A stretch of DNA of 64,000 nt from Musa acuminata AAA Group (GCF_036884655.1 NC_088354.1:17000001-17064000); one strand, 5' to 3'. Shown: positions 32,647 to 45,310, counted from the first letter of the stretch. The notes: generated from the sequence alone by a model not told the origin. A program made the numbers and translations.

Positions 32647-34230
32647 ATGGCTTACGCCGGAAACTAAGAGAGCCATTCCATTACACGTCCACCCATGTTT
32701 AATGGGACGGACTACACCTATTGGAAGACCCGAATGAGGATCTTTCTTATTTCTATGGACGTTGAACTCTGGAATCTTGTCGAGAATGGTTTTTTAAAGT
32801 CTTCTCTTCCAATGATCGATTGGAACGATTCGGAGAAGAAGGCTTTCGCTCTTAATGCAAAGGCTATGAATGCCTTATTTTGCGCACTTGATAAAAACGA
32901 GTTTAATCGTGTTTCGATTTGTGAAACTGCATTTGATATTTGGCACACACTCGAAGTGACTCTTGATGGCATAAATAGAGTGAAAGAGTCAAAAATCAAT
33001 CTTTTGTTACACTCTTTCGAACTTTTTCGGATAAAACCGAGTGAGACTATTGGTGACCTGTTTACCCGTTTCACGGATGTTGTCAACGGTCTAAAAGGAC
33101 TCGGAAAAAGTTTTTCGGATTTTGAGCTCGTAAATAAGATTCTAAGATCCCTTCCTAAGAGTTGGGATCCTAAAGTCACTGCTATTTAAGAGGCAAAAGA
33201 TCTAAACAACTTCTCTCTTGAAGAACTAATTGGGTCATTAATGACCTACGAGATGACTTGCAAAGCTAATGAAGAGCAAGAAGACATCCTTCTAAAGAAC
33301 AGGAAGGATATGACACTTAGAACTTTGGAAGATCACTTGAAAGAAAACTCAAGTGATGAGGACTGTGATGATGACTTGGCACTTCTAACAAGAAAATTTA
33401 AAAAATTCATCAAAAGAAACAAGTTTAAGAATGACACTAAAAGTAAACTTGAACCCAAGAAAGACCAAGTTATTTGCTATGAGTGCAAAGAGCTGGGACA
33501 CTACAAGAGTGATTGTCCCCAAGCCAAAAAGAGAACAACAAAAAAGAAGGCGCTCAAAGCAACATGGGATGATTCGAGCGCGTCTGAAGAAGAGGAGTCC
33601 AACACCGAGCAAGTTGCTCATTACGCCTTAATGGCCATCGGAGAGGAGTTAACGAATTTATTAGATGCTGATTTATCTTTCGATGAATTATTAAATGCCT
33701 TCCATGACTTATTTCATGAATGCAAAATTATCAATAGAAAATACAAATTGCTGAAAAAGGAGCATGAAAGTCTTACTTGTGATTTTGATAACTTAAAAAT
33801 TGAATATCATGATAGTTTAAATTCATGTAACAAATGTCATGATCTAGAAACTCTCCAAAAAGAAAACATGCTACTTAAGGACACCTTGAAGAAATTCGAG
33901 GTTGGTAGCAAGTCATTGAACATGATCCTTGCAAACAAGGGTCACGTTCCAAAAAGAAGTGGAATTGGATTTGTGAGAAATCCTCACCTAAATCCAACCA
34001 CCTTTATAAAAGGCCCCATCTTACATGTTCAACACCAAGCAAAATGTAACTTTTGTTGCAAAATTGGACATAAGACGCATTATTGTCCATTCAAGAAAAT
34101 TAGTCCAAACAAATTGATTTGGGTTCCTAAAGGAATCATGATAAACTCTATGCAACATGATAAACAATGTAGATCTATCCTTCAGGCACCCAAAAGCAAA
34201 TGGGTACCTAAAAATTATCCTTTCTTGTAG
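32647..34230 (+). pseudogene. Gag of E copy 2 (two nonsense codons)
   Basis: Same start (32647) and same early TAA (32665-32667) as copy 1. A second TAA at 33187-33189 replaces a CAA of copy 1 and ends the 164-aa part from 32695. The frame reopens to 34230 with both CCHC knuckles, the second keeping the normal Gly (C-C-K-I-G-H). The long open part of copy 1 is thus lost here. Confidence 0.85.
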
Positions 34231-34395
34231 AAACCCACACCATCGCAAGCTAGGAGCAAGAGATGGTACCTTGATAGTGGATGCTCAAGGCATATGACCG
34301 GAGATCCATCTCAATTCTCTAAGCTCACTAGCATAGACGAAGGCTATGTCACCTTCGGAGACAACAACAAGGGTAAAATCACAAATGCGACCTAG
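34231..34395 (+). pseudogene. Protease fragment, E copy 2
   Basis: Identical in arrangement to the fragment in copy 1: D-S-G active site block, then a TAG at 34393-34395. The shared breakpoint shows that the pol loss predates the duplication. Confidence 0.85.
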
Positions 34396-35091
34396 ATACA
34401 ATCCTGTTTAACTTTTCAGAATTAGAAACGTATATCCCTGGATTTTCGAACCCATCAATTTCATCCATTCATAACCTTCAAATTTAACTCTGTGTCATGA
34501 AATGACTAACTCTATCATGAACTTACAAGACTTATAAAAAAAAAACTATCATAAACATGTGTACGACATTAAGAATGTGCATGTTAGAAATCTACCTTGA
34601 TCGTGCAAAAGTCCTTGTCTTAAAATGAAAATTCTTACGTAATAACGTAAGTAAAGTTGATTACTGTGAATGAAAATTCTCCTCAAGACAGAAAATTTTC
34701 AGATCAGAACAAGCGCTCACCAGGCGGTGGCACCTCCCCAGCTGGAGGTAGCACCTCCAGCTGTCACGTGTTGCAAGCGGTTGCACCGCTCCAGCCAGAG
34801 GTGCAACCGCCCGCAACTCTGCCCCTTTATAACTCAAGCTAGGGCCGACGGTGAAACCGACCCCAACTCATTTCCTTCCCCCTCTACTCTCCTAAGCCTC
34901 CTCCATCCCCATTTCCCCCATCTAAGCATCCCAAAAGCCCTTCATTTCGAAGCAAAGCATCAACATTCCTTCCCTCTCTTGAAGGTCCCTCTCTTGAAGA
35001 TCTCATTAAGGTACTCTCTAAGAAGCCCTTAAACTCTGTTTCTAGAGTCATTTACTTTAGCTCATCACTGTTATTCTAAACAGCAGTAGTA
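34396..35091 (+). promoter_or_regulatory. Promoter-like leader of the extra ORF, E copy 2
   Basis: Matches the copy 1 leader: GC-rich GGTGGCACC modules from about 34724, TATA-like CCTTTATAA at 34823-34831, then about 260 bp of pyrimidine-rich leader with a possible splice acceptor-like TTACTTTAG before the ATG. Confidence 0.5.
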
Positions 35092-36141
35092 ATGGGATCA
35101 AGAAGATCCTCAAGGGACAAAAGAAAGAGGAGATTAGTAGAAGACTTTGATTCCACCCTTTTCGATTCAAAATACCATGCTGAAAAATTTTCCTCTTTTG
35201 AATTTAGGAGTGTCAACAAGGGAAAATACATAGATTTAAGTGAGCTAAGAGACTTAGAAACAATCCAGTGGTTTGCAAACTTAGATCTACTCCCTATCCT
35301 ACAAATTAATGAACCCATTTATCCAAGACTAGTAAGATTGTTTTACAACAACATACTAGTAGATGAAGAAGAAAGGATGTCCACCTATCTCTTAGGACAA
35401 CATATTTCAATTACGGATAGATTCATTTGCGACATGATAGGCATTCCAATAAAAAGTAGAGGACTTTACTTTAGAGGATCATGGGATGATGAAAATGTTG
35501 GAACAACATACGTTGAAGCCCTACAAACAATTTTTGCCAATCCGAACTTAGAATTTGTTCCTAAAAGTTGTGAACATTTACTACCTCTAAACACTAAGGT
35601 ACTTTATCACATCCTAACTAGCATCATTCTTCCTAAACAATATCATCACGATGAAGTAAGCCAATTAGAATTAGGAACTATGTATATGATCATGAAAGGA
35701 AATGACATCTGTCTTGGTTATCTTATCCAACAAAACATGTTGGAACTATCTAAGAAAGACATGATGCTCCCATATGGTGGTATAATAATTAGAATAATGA
35801 AAGCCTATGATATTCTAATACCACCGGAAGAAGAAGTAATAAAAGTAGATAGATTCAGCATAATTAATAAAAATCTACTTCACCGATTAAGATGTTTTTA
35901 TAGAAACGGTAACTGGGTTAGAATGCCAAGAAGAACTGATCCCCCTCAACCTGAACCAGAACCGGAAACACCAATCTTTAGGGGTACCCAATCTCCTCCG
36001 ATCTGTCCCTTTGAGGAAACACATCCGTTTGAGCAAACTCACACATCATCTATCGAGGATATTGGGATTCGGATGGACCGATTCGAACAAAGACAAGAAC
36101 GGCTTGAACTTCGACAAGATCAAATCCTAACTGAGCTGTAG
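35092..36141 (+). CDS. Extra ORF of E copy 2, plant transposon-associated protein
   Basis: An intact 349-aa ORF inside a retrotransposon. The N-terminus is basic (residues 1-16, Arg/Lys/Ser-rich). Residues of about 60-200 (R-L-F-Y-N-N-I, Y-L-L-G-Q-H-I-S-I-T-D, C-D-M-I-G-I-P) resemble the 'putative plant transposon protein' family (PF20167, from memory), whose function is unknown. Residues 280-310 are Pro/Glu-rich. The last 30 residues (R-F-E-Q-R-Q-E-R-L-E-L-R-Q) look like a short coiled coil. No transmembrane segment or catalytic motif is seen, so I do not call it an envelope or transposase. The start is set by the first ATG after the leader and by alignment with the H copy. It is open while copy 1 and H are broken. 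Confidence 0.75.
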   Translation: MGSRRSSRDKRKRRLVEDFDSTLFDSKYHAEKFSSFEFRSVNKGKYIDLSELRDLETIQWFANLDLLPILQINEPIYPRLVRLFYNNILVDEEERMSTYLLGQHISITDRFICDMIGIPIKSRGLYFRGSWDDENVGTTYVEALQTIFANPNLEFVPKSCEHLLPLNTKVLYHILTSIILPKQYHHDEVSQLELGTMYMIMKGNDICLGYLIQQNMLELSKKDMMLPYGGIIIRIMKAYDILIPPEEEVIKVDRFSIINKNLLHRLRCFYRNGNWVRMPRRTDPPQPEPEPETPIFRGTQSPPICPFEETHPFEQTHTSSIEDIGIRMDRFEQRQERLELRQDQILTEL

Positions 36142-36490
36142 CAAATTCATCGACAATTTGACTATTTATTTAGGCACTTTAACCTTCCACCTCATGAATG
36201 AGCTTGTATGAACACAATCATCCGTTGTTGTTATAAACTCCTCATGGACTTTGTCTTTAATATGGCATGTTGTAAACTCCTTATGTTACTCACCATGAAG
36301 GATTTTGTCTTTGATATGGTTACCTGATATGTTGTAAACTCCATATGTTACTCTTTACCTTGATCTGTAAGCATATGCAAAGTTACAAACATCTCTTGTT
36401 GTTTATCTCGGATTTTACATTGAAACTAAATGTTTTGAAAACCTTATGCCTTGATAAATATAACGTGACATACCAATGTAATTGATAAGT

Positions 36491-36613
36491 CAGCAATATG
36501 TCATTGATACGAAACATCAACTAGCTGATATCTTTACAAAACTTCTAAGTGAAGAACAATTTGATTTCATAAGAAGAATTAGGAATGTTGATGTGTCCGA
36601 ATACTTAAACTAG
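36491..36613 (+). pseudogene. RNase H C-terminal tail, E copy 2
   Basis: Same remnant as 29699-29821: K-H-Q-L-A-D-I-F-T-K-L-L block ending TAG at 36611-36613. It lies about 350 bp downstream of the extra ORF. Confidence 0.8.
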
Positions 36614-37431
36614 CTAAAATTATTTTTCAGACGTTATTGATTACATGACTTGGTATCACTTGATCAAATAACATGTTGGAAATTATGTGACAAATGTTTT
36701 TGAAAATCAGTAGCTTACTCATATCCGAATGCATGTAAGAAGTTCATCTTATTTTCGGTTTGAATGCTAAAAATAGGATTTTCCTGTACACTCTTATGAA
36801 AACTTTTTGAAAAATGAGTTTCCTCCTTCAAGCAACGAACTATAACATAACAAGGAGAAGAGATATTCAAAGCATTATATGTGTCATGCCTTCCTTTATG
36901 TGCTTGATAACCTGCTGGAATCACATCTACCATGCTTTTTGATAATGCTACCATGCTTTTTGTTGATGACAAAGGGGGAGAAAAATATGAATTGATATGG
37001 TTCCTATTACTGATGTTGATATGGTTGCTATCACTGATGATATGATCCATATGCCCTGTATCAAGATATCAAACAAAAATTTGCATCTTACGAACTGATA
37101 TCTTACCATGTGATGCAATGCTACACTTGCTAAAATATTCGAAATGTGTACATCATGTAATGATATCAAAATCTTGCTTCACAGCTTTACATGTCGATAT
37201 CTTACAATATAATGAATTGCTACAATAAACATCATTCAAACTTGTAATATTTGAAAATGTATGTCAAACCTTGACATCATCTTTAAAGAGATACATTATG
37301 ATAGGAATCATGATGGGAATATGTCTCTTGAATTTATAAAGTTTTTAAATTCAAGAAGTATGGCATATAGACAGGGGGTGTTAAGGTTAACTCCATTATC
37401 AATTGATTGTCATCATAAAAAAGGGGGAGAT
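36614..37431 (+). other. 3' UTR and PPT, E copy 2
   Basis: Non-coding, with an internal PPT-like GATGACAAAGGGGGAGAA near 36964 and the true PPT AAAAAGGGGGAGAT (about 37418-37431) before LTR 3. Confidence 0.75.
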
Positions 37432-38685
37432 TGTTGAATCTCGGATTTTGATGATGAAGTCAATTGTCATTTGTTGTCTAATGTATGTTATGTGATAAGT
37501 GTGCATGATTAACTACGATGAAAGTAAGACATGCAGCAGGAGTTACGCCGGAGTCATGACAATGATCACGTTGGGAGTTCGAGAGCTCGACGGAAGTTTG
37601 GACAGTCGTCGGAGGTTCTGCGGGAACAAATCCGAGAAGTCCAGAAGCTTACCAAAGGAGCTCGTCGGAACTTGCCAAGTGGATCGTCGCAGTCCAGGAG
37701 TTTGCCGGAAGTCCGCAGGAGCATCACCGAGGGTTCATCGGATGATCGACGGAAGTTCGCCGGAAACTCGCCGGAAGAAGCGAGTGACGCACCGAAGCAA
37801 GCTGCAGAATATGTCTTAGGAAATAATCGTAGTTAGCACTTTGATTAAGTTAGAAATGGGAGGTGATCCCATTAGCTTAATCCTGGGGCAATTGGGCCCC
37901 TGAAGAACTCAAATTGGGTCGAATGGTTCAACCCATTCGGACCCAGGTTGCTGTGGGAGGTGCAACCGCCCCAGCCAAGAGGTGCAACCGCCCAGGGCTC
38001 AGTCTCCGAGCGAGACTGGGCGGTGCAACCTCCTCTGTCAGGAGGTAGCACCGCCAGAGCTCAAGTTTCGAGCTCTGCCAGGCGGTGCAACCTCTCCAGT
38101 CAGGCGGTGCAACCGCCTGAGCTCGGTCTTCGAGCTCTGGCAGAGAGGTGCAACCGCCCCTAACAGAGGTAGCACCGCCCAGAGGCTTAGTCTTCGAGCT
38201 CTGCCAGGCGGTGCAACCTCTCTAGTCAGGAGGTGCAACCGCCTGATCCCGGAATTCCGAGATTTGATCTTTTTGAGCTCCAAATTTGAACTGGGTTGGG
38301 GCCTATAAATACCCCACCCATTCAGCACTGAAAAGATACAGACCTACACCGAATTCTTGATCTTTTCTGTGATTCTAAGAGCTCAAATTTGTGTAAAGTC
38401 CAAAAGTTCTCCTCTTTCTGTTCTTCAAGTCTTGAGTTGTAAAGAGAGGAGAGAAAGGTTCTGTAAGGGTTGTCTCCTGATCCTGTCAAAAGGAGTGAAA
38501 CTGTAAAAGGGCAGTTGGCCTTCGCCTATTGAAGGAAGGCCCCTAGTTGACGTCGGTGACTACGTCGGTGGAGGAAGCCAAAAGTGGAGTAGGTCAAGAC
38601 TGACCGAACCACTCTAAATCTCTGGTTTGCTTTTATTTTGAGCACTTTATCATTACTGCAAACCTCCTACATAGCTACTGCTCTT
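37432..38685 (+). repeat. LTR 3 of composite E, left part
   Basis: 1254 bp of LTR, including the palindrome with one change (about 38244-38261) and TATAAATA at 38304-38311. It is cut after ACTGCTCTT by solo LTR G; the LTR resumes at 48886. Confidence 0.92.
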
Positions 38686-39136
38686 TGCTAGTCATAGGTG
38701 CCCAGCAAGCCAATCACGTGAGTGATGGCACGTGTGACTTGATACAGAATCTTTTTGCTTATTATATTTTGGCGTATATCACTTTATAACTATTGCATAA
38801 ATGCATATATATATTGTGATGTCCTTGGATTTGTGCAATGGGAATCGGATCGTGATGAGATCACGATAATGAGATCGATTCACCTTTAAACACATATCCT
38901 AAATAATCCCGGTCATAGGTTACTCGAGAGGGACATCGTGATAACCGGATAGACTGGTGTGCTGTATACCCGTCCATATGATGGATGCAGCTGGTCTCAT
39001 AGCTGCTCATGTAGGGACACTAGGGATACAGTACAGGTGCTCATTGGAGAATGAGTTCACTGATTGATCCGCTTACGGAATGCTGGATGGTTGACGATGC
39101 CTTATTGTCAGACAGCGATTCCGTAGTCCTAGTGGT

Positions 39137-41589
39137 TGTTAGGATCGAGAGCACTAAGAGGGGGGGGTGAATTAGTGCAGCAGAAATCTTTCAGCGATTA
39201 AAAACGAAAGCTGCGTTCGTTCGATAAAAACTATTTTGATGCAAAAGCTGATTCTAAGATTACTTATGAATAAGTGCAGTTTACGTTTAAACACAGTTAG
39301 CGTCTAAACGCAGTTTGCGTCTAAATGCAGATTGCGTCTAAACTCAGATTGCGTCTAAGCACAATTTGCGTCTAAGCGCAGATTGCGTCTAAGCGCAGTT
39401 TGCGTCTAAACACAGTTTGCGTCTAAGCGCAGTTTAAGCAGAAGTATAATGTGCTGCTATTGTACAGCTCAAAAAGCAATCTGCAAAAAGCAGATTTACG
39501 TCTAAACGCAGATTTACGTCTAAACGCAGATTTACGTCTTAAACGCAGATTTACGTCTGAACTTTGAAACTCGTTTGTATACTCGCAGAAGGCAGTATGC
39601 AGTTGAAATCAAGACGTAAACGTAAACTGAAATCTGATGATTGTGCGATGAAAGCCGATTTACGTCTAAATGCAGTTTTACGTCTAAATGTTGAAACCCG
39701 TTCGTAAAATTGCAGAAGACAGTTTGCAGTTATAAATAGAATCAAAATGTAAATGTAAACTGAAAAGAAACTCGTTCGTAAAAGCGCAGAAGACAGTTCG
39801 CAGTTATAAACAGATTCAAGACGTAAATGTAAGCTGCAATGTAAAGATCGTACGAAAACACCTTTTGACGTCTGAATGCAGATTCGGAAAGATTAGAACT
39901 TAGAAACTTGTTCGTAAAAGCGCAGAGAGCAGTAGCTATGTAGGAGGTTTGCAGTAATGATAAAGTGCTCAAAATAAATGCAAACCAGAGATTTAGAGTG
40001 GTTCGGTCAGTCTTGACGTACTCCACTTTTGGCTTCCTCCACCGGCGAGGTCACCGACGTCAACTAGGGGCCTTCCTTCAATGGGCGAAGGCCAACTGCC
40101 CTTTTACAGTTTCTCTCCTTTTGACGGGCTCAGGAGACAACCCTTACAGATCCTTTCTCTCCTCTCTTTACAACTCAAGACTTGAAGAACAGAGAAGAGG
40201 AGAACTTTAGGACTTTACACAAATTTGAGCTCTTAGAATCACTGAAAAGATCAAGAATTCGGTGTGGATCTGTTTCTTTTCAGTGCTGAATGGGTGGGGT
40301 ATTTATAGGCCCCAACCCTATTCAAATTTGGAGCTCAAAATGATCAAATCCCGGAATTCCGGGATCAGGCGGTTGCACCTCTTGACTGGAGAGGTTGCAC
40401 CGCCTGGCAGAGCTCGAAGACTGAGCCCAGGCGGTGCCACCTCTTGACTGAGGCGGTTGCACCTCTCTGCCAGAGCTCGAAGACCGAGCTCAGGCGGTGC
40501 CACCTCTCTGTCAAGGAGGTTGCACCGCCCAGTCTTACTCGAAGACTGAGCTCAGGCGGTGCCACCTCCTGGCTGGGGAGGTTGCACCGCCCAGTCTCGC
40601 TGGGAGGCTTAGCCCAGGCGGTGCCACTTCCTGGCTGGGGCGGTGCCACCTCTTTCACTATTTCAGCTCACTTGGTTTGGCTCCAAACTTGGCCCAAACT
40701 AGTCCGAACTTGGGCCTAATTGGCCCCCACTTGGGTTATAGGATTAACACATAATCCTAACCCTAATTAATGTGCTAACTATGATTTTAAAGACATTTTC
40801 TAAGCTATTACAAAGTTCGCAAGTCAAGACTTCTTCTGGCGAGCTTCCGGCAAACTTCCGGCGGTCTTCCGATGAACTCTCGGAAACCATTCTGCGGACT
40901 CCCGGCAAGCTCCTAGACTTCACGATTTGTTCTTAGCGAGTTCCAACGAGCTTCTTTGGCAAGCTCCGATCTTTCTCGGTGAGCTCCGCGAACTCCCAAC
41001 GAACCTTCCGGCGAGCTTCCGAAAAACCCTTCGACAAGCTCCCAACTCATTCTCGGCTAGTTCCGATAGCATTCCCGACGAACCTTCGGACTTCCGTCGA
41101 ACTCTCGAACTCGCAACAAATCCTTCGCGCTTGACTCCGACACTTTGTTTCGCTTTATGTCTTCATCGTTATCATAGTTAATCCTGCACAATTGAAACAA
41201 AACTTCGATCGAGACAATTAATCCTAAGCAATTAACCAAGTTGTCCGGCATGTCATTGGTCCCTCAACGCTTCGTCTGATTCTTCGGCGCATCGTCCTCT
41301 CCTGCGGCCTATTGCCCAATCGGCCAGTTGACTCCGCAACTCCGATATCCTTGGCACAATAACCGCTCTTCTTGGCCCGATGCCCGAGTCCACTGCCCGA
41401 AGCCTTCTGTCAATACGTCGACCGATCCACCGGCCCGACGTCCAATCTTCTGACATGTTCCTCCGGCACAACATGATTTTCCTGCTTTAACTGTCTCATC
41501 CTGATCGAGGCATCCTGCGTCACTCAAAACGCAGATTAAATCATAAACATATATCAAGTAGTTTCATCATCAAAATACGAGATTCAACA
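39137..41589 (-). repeat. 3' LTR of element F
   Basis: 2453 bp; on plus it reads TGTTAGGATCGAGAG to GAGATTCAACA. It has a 17-bp repeat block (about 39290-39430), TATA at 40300-40307 (TATTTATA on plus), the palindrome at 40348-40365 and GGCGGTGCCACC modules to about 40660. Its U3 half resembles B and its R-U5 half resembles E. Confidence 0.92.
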
Positions 41590-44299
41590 ATCTCCCCCTT
41601 TTTGATGATGACAACCACTTGATGACGGAGTTAAACTTAACTCCCGGAGTTTAAACAAACTCCCCCTATCAATATGCCATATTGATAGAACCTTGAATTC
41701 AAACTGAATTCAAGTCATTGCAATATTCATCATGAATACTTGCAACACGTCAATATGAACATATGCATAAACTTATGCATCAATGTCATGTCATCAACAT
41801 ACTTTCATCAACATACTTCTCCCCCTTTGTCATCAACAAAAAGGAGAAGTATCACAATCAAGTGTTTGTGATATTGGTTCAACTCATTGCATGAAAAACA
41901 TAATATCAAGTTTTATCATCATGCAATTTTGCTAGAAAATATAGCAAGTTTTGAATCATGCTTAGAATATTCAAGCTATCAAGTTTTAGATATGCAAGTT
42001 TTATAGCATACAAGATAGCACTTGGTATGAAAATTAGAGATGTTCAAAATAGCAAGTTCTACATCATGCAAGCTAGCAAATTAGAGATGTTCAAGAAGGC
42101 AACTCTTGCTTCTTGAAATATGAAAATTTTGTCCACTTTGCTAGATGCGCAAGTTAGCATGTTTTGCTTCTTGAGATAGGCAAGATAGCACCTTTGTTCT
42201 TTTTGTTTTTTAAGATGTTCAAGATAGGCAATTTTTTCTCTTTTGAGAAGTGGAAATTTGCTTTCTTCTTGAATTGTGCATGCAAGTTATCTCCTCCTTA
42301 GTCATTGTCAAAAAGAAGGGAAAACCCTTTCTGTCAATTTCTAAATCATGACAAAGGTGAGTAATCATTCTTATTTCAAAATTCCATAATTGAGATAAAC
42401 CTTGAATTCGAATCAAGGTAATTTTAATCAAGGTTCATATCATATGCAATACATTACGTAGAAAGCATAAGTATTGCATGCATCATTTTAGCAACAAATC
42501 GTAGCATTTCATCACATGGCAGGATATCATCAAGTAGAATTACGATGCAAGTTCTTGATATCTTAACATGATGAAAATTCAAATATGGCACTTATAGTAT
42601 CAATTCATATATTTCTCCCCCTTTATCATCAACAAAAGGAGAAGTAGCTCTAGCTATTTTAAAATATATGCAAGTTTTTATAACATGAAGCTATATTTTC
42701 ATCACAACATATAAGCACAAAAGCATAGCAAGATTCTTAGGTTCAATCATGGCAATTCAACACTTGCTTCATGTGCAAGATTGCACTTGCTTTTCTTTGC
42801 ATGTTCTAACTAGCAAAAGCTTTCTCCCCTTTGTTTTTGTCGAAAAGAAGGGAGAAATCAATGGCAAAAATTTTTTAATTATTATACAGGCCATATTACA
42901 AAATCTTGTCATGATATCAAGAAAGTTCAAGAAGGACATGATCCATTCAACAAATCCTTTTAATAGGGCAAAGGAATTATATAACCAAGAATCATGATTA
43001 AAATATTTCAATATCATAGATCAAGTCATGATTCGTGATTCATCATAAAGCAAATTAATTTTCAGTCATCACATAAGGCATTTAAAGAATTTTTGAAACA
43101 TAGAAGAATGATTAATTTAAGCATGTAATGTTTCAATCAAAATCAAGTCATGAATACCAATACTTTCATATTGTGAGTATCAATTCATGAATACCAAAAG
43201 ATATTATTTGTGATTTCAATTTTGCAAGATCATGATTATGATTTAGACATAACTTATTCAAATCAAATTGTCAACTTGAAACTCATAGTCAAGTCATTAA
43301 AATTAATTTCGAAATTCATAAAATATCATGAAATCAAAAGACAAGTTGCATTTCATTTGAATAACTCCTTTTGATAAATGTAGGGAGCATAATGAACGAT
43401 CTTGATTTATATAGAGCTTCATGTTATAATTATCAAGATCATGATTTTAATAATTATTCTCTTTAGCAAAGAATCACAAAAGCACTTTATTTTTGCATAA
43501 GAAATCTCATTGTATTATGATTTATAAATTCTTTTTCTGCACATGAATCATAGGAGATATGTATGTGAAACAAATCTTTGCAAGCAAAGACACTATCATT
43601 CATATTTCAAGATGGAATTTATAAGCAGGAATCATTTCATCAAATCCATTTTAGAAAACTATTTTTCAAAAGTGTATGAGAAAATCCGATTGTTAGGATA
43701 CCAATTGTTAAGTGAATCCGAAAATGAAATTAGTACTTTCATGCATTCGGATAAGATTTTGCTATAGATTTTCAAGTTCAATTATGAAGATAAAACATGC
43801 TCATGATCATAAAAATTTATGTATCCAAAACATATAATTTCCAACATGTTATAGTGTAAAATCATCATGGCAATTAAGTGTTTTGAACATTGAATCAAGA
43901 ATGTCCGAAAAATAATCTTAACACGTTCATGCATTCTAGCACATTTTTGCCATAGTTTTTCAAATATACTCATGAGAATAACACATGCTTATCATCGGCT
44001 TAAAATCTCATGCATAAAATTGTTAATCGAAATATTTAATTTCATCATTATGCATTTCTTCAAATCAAACATGATCTTTAATCAAAATCGAGAAATAACA
44101 ATGGAAATCAACGTAATGCACATTATTACTTCTTAACCATGATTTCATATTTTCAATCAAGATCATTTTATTTGTTTATCATAAAATATGCAATATTATC
44201 ATTTTCGAAATTACTTAGTATGATCATAATAATTTTTTAACATGTAATTTTTAAGAAAATTAATTCTAAACTAAAAGAGAAAAATACATCATGAAAGCA
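41590..44299 (-). other. Non-coding spacer of element F with repeated PPT-like motifs
   Basis: 2.7 kb of AT-rich DNA between gag and the 3' LTR without coding sequence. The PPT (ATCTCCCCCTTTTT on plus) adjoins the LTR. Similar CTCCCCCTTT-TCATCAACAAAA blocks recur near 41817, 42613 and, weaker, 42822. Short words such as CATGATT and ATGCAAG are repeated throughout. ORFs of 60-80 codons here lack any family resemblance. Confidence 0.75.
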
Positions 44300-45310
44300 T
44301 CAAGTAATTTCAAAATAAATTAGAGGGATTTCGATTACCTCATCATTGTAGGCTGTTAAGGCGTAGTTTGCCGCCTTGCTTTTGTTGACTTTCTCTTCTT
44401 CGGAGGAGCTCGATTCATCCCAATTTTTGTTCTTCTTCTTGCGTTTAAAGCAAGTAGTTCGATTCTTTTTGCTTTTTAATTTTCGTTTCATTTGTAGTTT
44501 AAGTTCACCATCACTTGAGCTTATGCTCGAGTGGTCTTCAAATGTTCTATGTCCCAAATCCTTCCTGTTCTTTGGAAGGTTGTTTTGTTCATCATTGTCC
44601 TCATCACTTGAGTCATCGCTCAAGTGGCATTCATTTGTCCAGAGTTCCAAATCCTTCCTGTTCTTTGGAAGGTAATTGTGTTCAACAAGTTCATCATGTG
44701 CATTGTGCACCATTTCATATGTCATCAATGAACCAATTAGTTCTTCAAGTGGTAAGTTGTTTAGGTTTTTAGCTTCTTGTATTGCAGTTACTTTTGAATC
44801 CCACTTCTTAGAAAGAGAACGCAAAATCTTGTTTACGAGTTCAAAGTCCGAAAAACATTTTCCAAGAGCTCTTAAACTATTGACGACATCCGTGAAACGG
44901 GTGTACATGTCGCCTATAGTCTCGCTTGGTTGCATTCGAAAAAGCTCGAAATCATGCAATAAAAAGTTAACTTTCGAGTCTTTGACACTACTAGTTCCCT
45001 CGTGCGTGATTTCAAGAGTGCGCCAAATATCGAAAGCCGTTTCGCACAAAGAAACCCGATTGAACTCATTTTTGTCCAAAGCGCAAAATAAGGCATTCAT
45101 AGCCTTTGCGTTTAAAGAGAAATACTTCTTCTCCAAATCCGACCATTCGTTCGTCGGTTTAGAGGGAAGTTGAAAACTGTTTTCAACGATATTCCATAAA
45201 TCCAGATTTAGAGAAATCAAGAAAACTCTCATTCGAGTTTTCCAATAAGTATAGTCCAATCCGTTAAAGAACGGTGGACGAAAGACCGAAAAGCCCTCTT
45301 GAAGAGCCAT
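44300..45310 (-). CDS. Gag of element F, intact, without zinc knuckle
   Basis: 336 aa, uninterrupted. The start ATG (45308-45310) follows the PBS by 36 bp and aligns with the starts of B and H. The Gag core covers residues of about 10-200 (LDYTYWKTRMRVFL, NALFCALDKNEFNRV, IGDMYTRFTDVVNSL, NKILRSLSKKWDSKV). Then come two related acidic/Ser-rich blocks (N-L-P-K-N-R-K-D-L twice), a Lys/Arg-rich stretch (about 275-300) and the end E-V-I-E-I-P-L-I-Y-F-E-I-T shared with B. No CCHC is present; the basic stretch may take over RNA binding (inference). It is the only Gag of its family here with an unbroken frame from the family start. Confidence 0.88.
   Translation of the reverse strand: MALQEGFSVFRPPFFNGLDYTYWKTRMRVFLISLNLDLWNIVENSFQLPSKPTNEWSDLEKKYFSLNAKAMNALFCALDKNEFNRVSLCETAFDIWRTLEITHEGTSSVKDSKVNFLLHDFELFRMQPSETIGDMYTRFTDVVNSLRALGKCFSDFELVNKILRSLSKKWDSKVTAIQEAKNLNNLPLEELIGSLMTYEMVHNAHDELVEHNYLPKNRKDLELWTNECHLSDDSSDEDNDEQNNLPKNRKDLGHRTFEDHSSISSSDGELKLQMKRKLKSKKNRTTCFKRKKKNKNWDESSSSEEEKVNKSKAANYALTAYNDEVIEIPLIYFEIT

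Noticed and set aside
35092..36141. Calling the extra ORF an envelope gene
   Set aside because: Its place in H is env-like, but no signal peptide, transmembrane segment or glycoprotein features are visible.
38686..39136. End of element E's third LTR at 38685 as a truncation
   Set aside because: The LTR resumes at 48886 after solo LTR G with duplication CTCTT, so it is an interruption, not a deletion.
42219..43973. Small ORFs in the spacer of element F
   Set aside because: AT-rich, not conserved in the corresponding spacer of B, and without recognisable domains.
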